Assembly: GCA_001319865.1 (NCBI GenBank)
Contig: BBSL01000111.1
Span: forward strand, 1 to 44,963
Direction: 5' to 3'
DNA from: Burkholderia sp. E7m39
GTDB lineage: Bacteria; Pseudomonadota; Gammaproteobacteria; Burkholderiales; Burkholderiaceae
DNA: 44,963 nucleotides
Below, in pieces: positions 16,229 through 23,185 of this stretch (position 1 is the stretch's first letter; each line of letters begins with the position of its first letter). A program made the position numbers and the translations under genes. The notes below the pieces were generated by a model. That model had not been told where the DNA came from, did not search any database, and saw only the letters and a program-made list of their open reading frames with translations.

Positions 16229-17398
16229 TCAGGCGGCGGGACGCTGCTGCGCGTGCGCCTGCATCTGTGTCTGCCGGTACAGTCCGGCGATCAGATCGGA
16301 CTGCGTGATGATGCCGACCAGCCGTTCGTGCGCATCGATTACGGGAATGTGATGATGGCCGTCATCGGCGAAAAGCGGCACCAGTTCGACGATCGGCGTG
16401 CGGGTTTCGACCGTGCGCACATGCGGCGTCATGACGGTGCTCACGAGCCGCGCGCGCTGGCCGTTGCGCCCGAAAAGCCGCGCCGACAGCGCTTCCATCA
16501 GCCGCAGATCGGCGCTCTTCGGCTTGTTCGCGAGATCGGCGCGCGTGACAATGCCCACCACATGCTGACGCTTGTCGATCACGGGCAGCGCCTTGATCGC
16601 GTGACGCTGCAGCAGATCGGCGGCGGCGCGCAGCGTGGTGTCCGGCGCGATGCTGACGACGGGCGCCGACATCACGTCGCGGCAGGCCAGCTCGCTGAAC
16701 GTGCGCGCATACGCCTGCAATTGCGTTTCGCGGAACAGGGTTTCGAGATCGTCGGGGTCGATGTCGAGCAGTTCGCCGCGGCGGTTCAGCACCGCCTCGA
16801 GGTCGTCGCGCGTGATGCTGTTCCTTGACGCGGGCGTTTGCGGCGCGGCGGGCGCCGCGCGCGTCGCGTGCGGATAGCGGTGGCCCGTCACCGCGTGATA
16901 GACGAGCGCCGCGCTCAGCAGCGCAGCCGACTGGATCAGGATCGGCTCCAGCACGAAGCGGTAGCCGAGCGCATGAATCGCGGGGCCGCCGAGCACGGCT
17001 GTCAGCGCGACGGCGCCCGACGGCGGGTGCACGCAGCGCAGCGCGAACATGGCCGCGATCGCCGCGCCCACGGCGAGGCCCGACGCCGCGACGGGGTCGA
17101 CAATGAACATCGCGCAAGTCACGCCGACCGTCGCCGACACGAGATTGCCGCCGATGATCGACCACGGTTGCGCGAGCGGACTGGCGGGCACGCCGAACAG
17201 CAGCACGGCCGACGCGCCCATCGGCGCGACCAGCAGCGGAATGTTCGCGTTCGCACCGAGCAGCAGATGCATGCTGCCGCCCGTGAAGGCGATGCCGATC
17301 AACGCGCCGAGGGCCGAGCGCATGCGCTCTGGCCATTTGACGTTCATCGCAGGCGGAAAAAAGCGCGCCAACCAGTGGAAAAAGAGAGAGCGAGTCAA
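16229..17398 (-). CDS. HPP-family membrane protein with C-terminal CBS domains
   Basis: 389 aa. The N-terminal HPP domain (about 22-170) has four hydrophobic segments and the name-giving HPP motif (CVHPPSGA; H124, P125, P126). A linker leads to paired CBS domains (about 238-380; VVGIVTRADL, HIPVIDAHERLVGIITQSDL). HPP proteins are integral inner-membrane proteins; plant and cyanobacterial members have been linked to nitrite transport. Bacterial HPP-CBS proteins are poorly understood. It lies just upstream of the marR-clc unit on the same strand (145-bp spacer) and shares CBS modules with the ClC gene, so anion transport under a common signal is plausible. Confidence 0.85.
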   Translation of the reverse strand: MTRSLFFHWLARFFPPAMNVKWPERMRSALGALIGIAFTGGSMHLLLGANANIPLLVAPMGASAVLLFGVPASPLAQPWSIIGGNLVSATVGVTCAMFIVDPVAASGLAVGAAIAAMFALRCVHPPSGAVALTAVLGGPAIHALGYRFVLEPILIQSAALLSAALVYHAVTGHRYPHATRAAPAAPQTPASRNSITRDDLEAVLNRRGELLDIDPDDLETLFRETQLQAYARTFSELACRDVMSAPVVSIAPDTTLRAAADLLQRHAIKALPVIDKRQHVVGIVTRADLANKPKSADLRLMEALSARLFGRNGQRARLVSTVMTPHVRTVETRTPIVELVPLFADDGHHHIPVIDAHERLVGIITQSDLIAGLYRQTQMQAHAQQRPAA

Positions 17399-17794
17399 AA
17401 TTTGGTTCTGTAGAGGGAAGCGGGCATGCGTACCTTAAAAGAAAAGGGCTCAGAACGGAAACAACTTGTGATCATGGATATATGCCAACGTGATATAAAT
17501 CCGCCACTTCGCGGGAGCCAGAAAGCGTGGCGCAGCCTCGGCGATCGAGGGAAAACCCGTATTGGCATGTGATTCAACTGCATCACGGCATGATATGAGT
17601 TGCGGCGCGAACGCAAAGCGGGGCGCCATGACGGGCAGCACGCGGCGCGCCCGCGCCGGGCTGAACGGAAACGGCGCAGCGTCGTAACGCGCGCTGGCGC
17701 GTGGCCGCATTAACGGGCATGATCGAGCCGTGTGCCCGCTTCAACTCCTTTACGGCACATTCCCCATTCACCGACGCGCCTTGAGGAGATCAGC
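17399..17794. other. Divergent intergenic region between HPP and phasin genes
   Basis: This 396-bp spacer must contain both promoters. I see no gene. The HPP side is A/T-richer (17435-17500) and carries the GTGAT half-sites listed separately. A GTGAT-N8-ATCAC inverted pair occurs at 17569-17586. The phasin side has GAGGAG just before its ATG but no clear -35/-10. Confidence 0.5.
17468..17497. promoter_or_regulatory. Two GTGAT half-sites upstream of the HPP gene
   Basis: GTGAT occurs at 17468-17472 and again at 17490-17494, the latter within GTGATATA (17490-17497), the same octamer as the right arm of the marR operator (16126-16133). The spacing is 22 bp. The full palindrome is not preserved, so any MarR binding here would be weaker. 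Confidence 0.35.
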
Positions 17795-18214
17795 ATGGAA
17801 CCCTTTGACGCCGCTAATCCGTTCGCCGAATTCAACAAGATGTTCGAACAGTTCAAGCTGCCGGGATTCGACGTGCCCGCCGTGATGGAAGCGCGCCGCA
17901 AGGATGTCGAGGCCTTGATCACCGCTAACCAGACGGCTGTGCAAGGCATGCAGGCGCTCGCGCAGAAGCAGGCGGAAATGCTGCGCACCACGCTCACCGA
18001 GCTGCAGGATCTCGCGCAAAAGCAGGCGGCGGCGGGCGGCGTGCCGTCGGCGCAGACGGCGGAGCTGGTTCAGCAGACGCTGCACAAGGCGCTCGCCGAC
18101 ATGCAGCAGCTGACGCAAGCGGCTTATCGCACGCAGGCGGATTCGTATGCCGTGATTGCGAAGCGCGTCGAAGAGAACGTCGAAGAGCTGAAAGCGCTGC
18201 TGCAAAAGAAGTAA
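17795..18214 (+). CDS. Phasin-family protein (polyhydroxyalkanoate granule-associated)
   Basis: 139 aa, wholly helical, with no signal peptide. The start MEPFDAANPFAEFNKMFEQFK and the amphipathic, Gln/Ala/Leu-rich helices that follow (ALAQKQAEML; ELQDLAQKQAAAG; EENVEELKALLQKK) are typical of short Burkholderiales phasins. These coat poly-hydroxybutyrate granules and control granule size and number. I start at ATG 17795 (GAGGAG six to eleven bases upstream), not at the longer frame from 17732. No phaC or phaZ lies in the window. It is convergent with the metallopeptidase gene, 11 bp apart. Confidence 0.85.
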   Translation: MEPFDAANPFAEFNKMFEQFKLPGFDVPAVMEARRKDVEALITANQTAVQGMQALAQKQAEMLRTTLTELQDLAQKQAAAGGVPSAQTAELVQQTLHKALADMQQLTQAAYRTQADSYAVIAKRVEENVEELKALLQKK

Positions 18215-18225
18215 CGCGCTCGCGG

Positions 18226-19290
18226 CTAGCTGCGTGCCCAGCCCCGCGCGATCACGCGATGCACGAAACGCAGCTTGTCCACGACGGGCGGCGCCAGCGT
18301 GAACGGATAGCCGTCCGGCATGCCGAGGCTGCGGTTCAGGCTGTTCAGCGCATCCGTCAGGGGAAACCAGCGTTTCATCAGATTATCGAAGCTGGCTTCC
18401 TCGACGGGCGTCTGGTCGGTCAGGCGCGGCTCGTTCGGCGCGGGCGGCAGCAGCGCGAGCCCGTAAGCCGTCGACGTATCGAGCACGTCGACGATCATCA
18501 GGTAATGCGCCCACGTTTCCGCCCAGTCTTCCCACGGGTGCATCGTTGCGTATGCACTGATGAAACTGTTTTCCCAGTCGGCGGGCGCGCCGTCGCGGTA
18601 GTAGGCGTCGAGCGCTTCGGCGTAGTCGAGCTGTTCGTCGCCGAACTGCTTGCGAAACGGCTCCAGCCAGGGCGTGCCCGCAATCAGCTTCTCGAAGTAG
18701 TAATGCCCTGATTCGTGGCGAAAGTGCCCGAGCAGCGTCCGGTAAGGTTCGCGCATGTCAGTGCGGATTTTCTCGCGATGCGCATCGTCGGCTTCGGCGA
18801 TGTTCAGCGTGATGCGGCCGTTATCGTGCCCGGTCATGACGGGCCCGTTCGCGACCGTGTTTTCGAGGAAGTCGAATTCGAGCCCGTTCTCGGGATCGGC
18901 CTGGCGGGACTCGATAGGCAGCCCGAGCGCGTCGAGCGTGTAGAGCAGGCGCCGCTTGGCCGTTTCCAGCCGATACCAGTAGAGCCGGTTGTTCGGCTCG
19001 GCGAGGTTCGGGATCGTGCGCGTGAGGCGGCATGAGCGGCATAGCGTCTCGTGGTCGTCGGCGGGCAGCATCCAGTTGCAGACGTTTTCGACCGCGTAGT
19101 TGTGGCATTGACGGTAGAGCTTGTCCTTCGCGTCGGGATGCAGGCTGCGCCACTGGCCGTCGCCCGCTTCTTCGAACGCGCTGATTTCGCCCAGTTCGGG
19201 CACGTAGCCGAGCAGCGTCTCGCAGCGCTCGCACCGCACGTTCTCGAAGAACACGCGCTGGTCGCATCGGTTGCAGTGGAAGGCTTTCAT
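18226..19290 (-). CDS. Zinc-ribbon putative metallopeptidase (HESGH)
   Basis: 354 aa. An N-terminal zinc ribbon (C6, C9, C20, C23) is followed by a second cysteine group (C62, C71, C84, C87). The peptidase part contains HFRHESGHYYFEK with HExxH-type HESGH at 192-196; E258 in EDWAETWAHY is a possible third zinc ligand. The protein is cytosolic, with no signal. This matches a family of zinc-binding metallopeptidases with no defined substrate. I start at ATG 19290, because earlier frame is Arg/Ser-rich and implausible. It is divergent from the transglutaminase/amidoligase operon, and I infer it may process the peptide products or targets of that system. Confidence 0.85.
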   Translation of the reverse strand: MKAFHCNRCDQRVFFENVRCERCETLLGYVPELGEISAFEEAGDGQWRSLHPDAKDKLYRQCHNYAVENVCNWMLPADDHETLCRSCRLTRTIPNLAEPNNRLYWYRLETAKRRLLYTLDALGLPIESRQADPENGLEFDFLENTVANGPVMTGHDNGRITLNIAEADDAHREKIRTDMREPYRTLLGHFRHESGHYYFEKLIAGTPWLEPFRKQFGDEQLDYAEALDAYYRDGAPADWENSFISAYATMHPWEDWAETWAHYLMIVDVLDTSTAYGLALLPPAPNEPRLTDQTPVEEASFDNLMKRWFPLTDALNSLNRSLGMPDGYPFTLAPPVVDKLRFVHRVIARGWARS

Positions 19291-19717
19291 TGAGTCGAAC
19301 CGTGGTGTCGTCGTGCGATTGGATGAGGTGCGGCGCCGTTTCGAAGCAGGCGCGCAGCGGGAGGGTTCCCGCAATCTTCATGCCGCTCCGCTATAACGTC
19401 GCTGGCCATGCGCACATTGCTGGCGAATCGGCTTGCCGCATGCGCCGCTTTGGTGCGCGAGCAGGCGAACGAGGCGCAACGCAACGCGGCGTCGCGCGCG
19501 CGGCAGCCGTCGAAGGGGCACATGGCCGCGACGTCCAACGCAACGTGCAACGCACAACGTCCAACGCGACGTGCAGCGAGAGGCGGCAAGCGACGGATGC
19601 ACGCGCAGCACGGCCTGCGCCGCGAAGCGTGCCGTCACCGACACGGCAACCCGCCAACGGCATAAAGCTTGCTTTTCGCGGCTGCCCCTATTGTCCTTTC
19701 CTGCCCAGGAGTCCGGA
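19291..19717. other. Divergent intergenic region upstream of the amidoligase operon
   Basis: 427 bp between the metallopeptidase and the transglutaminase/DUF2126 gene. Open frames exist but are Arg/Ala/Thr-rich and unlike proteins. The region contains many AACG repeats and the 26-bp direct repeat listed separately. It must hold the promoters of both units; no clear -35/-10 pair is visible. Confidence 0.5.
19531..19578. repeat. Direct repeat, 22-bp unit with 26-bp period
   Basis: The unit at 19531-19552 recurs at 19557-19578 with 20 of 22 matches (differences at unit positions 12 and 20). Each contains ACGTCCAACGC followed by ACGTGCA. Further CAACG words flank it (19476-19484, 19549-19553). 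It lies about 140-190 bp upstream of the operon start, where an activator or repressor array could lie. Confidence 0.7.
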
Positions 19718-22700
19718 GTGTCCATACGTGTCGCGCTGAACCATGTCACGCATTACCGTTATGACCGCCTCGTCGGACTGTCGCCGCAGGTCGTGCGGCT
19801 GCGCCCGGCGCCGCATTGCCGCACGCCCGTGCTGTCGTATTCGATGCGCGTCGAGCCCGAGGAGCACTTCATCAACTGGCAGCAGGACGCGTTCGCGAAC
19901 TATCAGGCGCGGCTCGTGTTTCCCGAGCGCACCGAGACGTTCAAGATCACGGTCGACCTCGTCGCGGAGATGGCCGTCTACAACCCGTTCGATTTCTTTC
20001 TCGAACCCGCCGCCGAGCAATTCCCCTTCGACTACGCACCGGAACTCGCCGCCGAACTCGCGCCGTATCTCGTCAGGCACGAGATGACGCCGCGTTTCGC
20101 GGAGTTCGTTGCGAGCATCGACCGCTCGCCGCGCGGCACGACGGACTTTCTCGTCGATCTGAACCAGCGGGTGCAGCGCGAAATCCGCTACCTGATCCGC
20201 ATGGAGCCGGGCGTGCAGACGCCGGAGGAGACGCTCGTCAACGCGTCGGGCTCGTGTCGCGACTCGGGCTGGCTGCTGGTCGAGACGCTGCGCCAGTTGG
20301 GGCTCGCGGCGCGTTTCGTGTCCGGTTATCTGCTGCAGCTCGCGCCCGATACGAAGTCGCTCGATGGCCCGAGCGGCACTGAATACGATTTCACCGACCT
20401 GCACGCGTGGTGCGAGGTGTATCTGCCGGGCGCGGGCTGGATCGGCTTCGATCCCACGTCCGGGCTGCTCGCGGGCGAGGGGCACATTCCCGTCGCGTGC
20501 ACGCCGGAGCCGGGCAGCGCGGCGCCGATTTCGGGCGCCGTCGATCAGTCCGAAGTCGAGTTCGAACACGCGATGTCGATTACGCGCGTGCTCGAGACGC
20601 CGCGCGTGACCAAGCCGTACACGGAACCCGCGTGGGACCGCATCCTGACGATGGGCGCGCAGGTCGACAGCCGGCTCGACGCGATGGACGTGCGCCTGAC
20701 GATGGGCGGCGAGCCGACGTTCGTGGCCGTGCGCGACCGCGACGCCGCCGAATGGAACACCGACGCGCTCGGCCCGACCAAGCGCGGCTACGCCGTCGCG
20801 CTGATGGACAAGCTGCGCGCGTACTACGGCGCGAACGGCTTCCTGCATGTCGGCCAGGGCAAGTGGTATCCCGGCGAGCAGTTGCCGCGCTGGGCGCTGT
20901 CGCTGTACTGGCGCGCGGACGGCGAGCCGTGCTGGCGCGACCCGTCGCTATTCGCCGACGAGCGCAGCCCCGGCCGCTACACCTCGGACGACGCGCGCCG
21001 CTTCCTCACGCTGCTCGCCGGCAAGCTCGCCGTCGGCAGTGAGTACGTGTTGCCCGGTTACGAGGACACGTGGTACTACCTATGGCGCGAGCGGCGCTTG
21101 CCCGTCAACGTCGATCCGTTCGATTCGCGCCTCGACGACGAACTGGAGCGCGTGCGGCTGCGCCGCGTGTTCGATGCGGGGCTGTCCAGCGTGTCGGGCT
21201 ACGTGCTGCCGCTCGCGCGTTCGACGCACGGGCCGGGCTGGACGAGCGGCGCCTGGTTCTTCCGCGACGAACGAATGTACCTGATTCCCGGCGATTCGCC
21301 GATGGGCTTGCGCCTGCCGCTCGATTCGCTGCCGTGGGTGTCGAAGGGCGACTATCCGTATCAGCACGCGCACGATCCGTTCGCACCGCCCGTGCCGTTG
21401 CGCACGTCGGCGCAATTGCGGACGCAGTACGAAGGCGTGTCGTACGCGGCGCGCGATGGCCGCACAGAAGGCGCAGACGCATATGGTGCTGGTTTCGCCG
21501 CAAACGGCCAGAGCCAGCCGCAGGACCGCTTGCCGGAGCGCGGCGAGTCGGCTTCCGCCGTGATCCGCACGGCCGTGTGCGTCGAGGCGCGCAATCCGGC
21601 GCGCGCGGCGGGCCCGAAAGTGGAGGACGCCGCGCTTGGCGACGGCCGCGCGCTGCTGCATGTGTTCATGCCGCCGCTGACGGAGCTCGACGACTATCTC
21701 GACCTGCTCGCCGCCGTCGAAGCCACGGCCGCCGAACTGAAGATGAAGGTCGTGATCGAAGGCTATCCGCCGCCGCGCGATCCGCGCCTCTCCGTGCTGC
21801 AGGTCACGCCCGATCCCGGCGTGATCGAGGTGAACATCCACCCGGCGAAGAACTGGAACGAACTCGTCGATCACACCGAGTTTCTCTACGGCGCCGCCCA
21901 CGAGTCGTATCTGAGCACCGAGAAATTCATGCTTGACGGACGCCACGCGGGCACGGGCGGCGGCAATCACTTCGTGCTCGGCGGCGCCACGCCCGCCGAC
22001 AGCCCGTTCCTGCGCCGGCCCGATCTGCTCGCGAGCCTCGTCGCGCACTGGCACAACCATCCGTCGCTGTCGTACCTGTTTTCAGGGCTCTTTATCGGAC
22101 CGACGAGCCAGGCGCCGCGCGTCGACGAGGCACGCAACGACCAGGTCTACGAACTCGAAGTCGCGTTCAGGGAACTGCAACGGCAGGTCGATCTGCTCGG
22201 CGGACAAGACGGTGGGCAACTGCCGCCGTGGATGATCGACCGCGCGCTGCGCAATATCCTGATCGACGTGACGGGCAACACGCACCGCGCCGAGTTCTGC
22301 ATCGACAAGCTTTATTCGCCCGATGGCCCGACGGGGCGCCTCGGCCTGCTCGAATTGCGCGGCTTCGAAATGCCGCCGCACGCGCGCATGAGTCTTGTGC
22401 AGCAACTGCTGCTGCGCGCGCTGGTCGCGAAGTTCTGGAACGAGCCGTACACGACGCGCCTCACGCGCTGGGGCACGGAATTGCACGACCGTTTCCTGCT
22501 CGGCACGTTCGTGCAGATGGATTTCGACGACGTGCTCGCCGATCTGCGCGAAGCCGGCTTCGCGTTCGAGAACGAATGGTTCGCGCCGCATTTCGCGTTC
22601 CGTTTCCCGGCCATCGGCGAAATGCACGCGAACGGCATCGCGCTTGCAATCAGCGGTGCGCTGGAACCGTGGCACGTGATGGGCGAAGAAGGCGCGGCGG

Positions 22701-23143
22701 GCGGCTCGGTGCGGTATGTGGATTCGTCGGTGGAAAGGCTCGAAGTGAAGGTGCTGGGGCTCAACGACAACCGGCATCGCGTGACGGTGAACGGCGTGCC
22801 GCTGCCGCTTCAGCCGACCGGCCGCATCGGCGAATTCGTCGCGGGCGTGCGCTTTCGCGCATGGCAACAGTCGTCGTCGCTGCATCCTACGATCGGTGTG
22901 CATGCGCCGTTGACGTTCGATGTCGTCGATACGTGGATGGGGCGCTCGATCGGCGGATGCCAGTATCATGTCGCTCATCCGGGTGGACGCAATTACCAGA
23001 CTTTCCCGGTGAACGCGTACGAAGCGGAAAGCCGGCGTCGCGCGCGCTTCTTTACCACGGGCCACACGCCGGGCCCGCTGGTGACGCAGCCGCCGCAGCG
23101 CAGCCTGGAGTTTCCGTTCACACTGGATTTACGGCACGGATAA
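19718..23143 (+). CDS. Transglutaminase-like peptidase fused to DUF2126 putative amidoligase
   Basis: 1141 aa. The N-terminal transglutaminase-like domain (about 1-250) has the full triad: C180 (GSCRDSGW), H229 (DLHAWCEV) and D245 (GFDPTSG). The C-terminal DUF2126 region (about 300-1135) includes GGEPTFVAV, NIHPAKNWNELVDHTEF, GTGGGNHFVLGG and LLELRGFEMPPHARMS; it is described as a COOH-NH2 ligase related to glutamine synthetase. One chain may thus cleave or transfer and also form peptide bonds. A low-complexity linker (about 575-635) interrupts it. I choose GTG 19718, since AGGAG lies six bases before it and the protein then begins SIRVALNHVTHYRYD, as in the family. First gene of a three-gene operon. 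Confidence 0.88.
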   Translation: MSIRVALNHVTHYRYDRLVGLSPQVVRLRPAPHCRTPVLSYSMRVEPEEHFINWQQDAFANYQARLVFPERTETFKITVDLVAEMAVYNPFDFFLEPAAEQFPFDYAPELAAELAPYLVRHEMTPRFAEFVASIDRSPRGTTDFLVDLNQRVQREIRYLIRMEPGVQTPEETLVNASGSCRDSGWLLVETLRQLGLAARFVSGYLLQLAPDTKSLDGPSGTEYDFTDLHAWCEVYLPGAGWIGFDPTSGLLAGEGHIPVACTPEPGSAAPISGAVDQSEVEFEHAMSITRVLETPRVTKPYTEPAWDRILTMGAQVDSRLDAMDVRLTMGGEPTFVAVRDRDAAEWNTDALGPTKRGYAVALMDKLRAYYGANGFLHVGQGKWYPGEQLPRWALSLYWRADGEPCWRDPSLFADERSPGRYTSDDARRFLTLLAGKLAVGSEYVLPGYEDTWYYLWRERRLPVNVDPFDSRLDDELERVRLRRVFDAGLSSVSGYVLPLARSTHGPGWTSGAWFFRDERMYLIPGDSPMGLRLPLDSLPWVSKGDYPYQHAHDPFAPPVPLRTSAQLRTQYEGVSYAARDGRTEGADAYGAGFAANGQSQPQDRLPERGESASAVIRTAVCVEARNPARAAGPKVEDAALGDGRALLHVFMPPLTELDDYLDLLAAVEATAAELKMKVVIEGYPPPRDPRLSVLQVTPDPGVIEVNIHPAKNWNELVDHTEFLYGAAHESYLSTEKFMLDGRHAGTGGGNHFVLGGATPADSPFLRRPDLLASLVAHWHNHPSLSYLFSGLFIGPTSQAPRVDEARNDQVYELEVAFRELQRQVDLLGGQDGGQLPPWMIDRALRNILIDVTGNTHRAEFCIDKLYSPDGPTGRLGLLELRGFEMPPHARMSLVQQLLLRALVAKFWNEPYTTRLTRWGTELHDRFLLGTFVQMDFDDVLADLREAGFAFENEWFAPHFAFRFPAIGEMHANGIALAISGALEPWHVMGEEGAAGGSVRYVDSSVERLEVKVLGLNDNRHRVTVNGVPLPLQPTGRIGEFVAGVRFRAWQQSSSLHPTIGVHAPLTFDVVDTWMGRSIGGCQYHVAHPGGRNYQTFPVNAYEAESRRRARFFTTGHTPGPLVTQPPQRSLEFPFTLDLRHG

Positions 23144-23185
23144 GCCGCAGCCCACACTCACGACAAACCGACTCGCGACCACATC

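Noticed and set aside
19433..19717. N-terminal extension of the transglutaminase/DUF2126 gene
   Set aside because: The frame is open, but the added residues are Arg/Thr-rich and unlike the family; GTG 19718 has AGGAG at the right distance.
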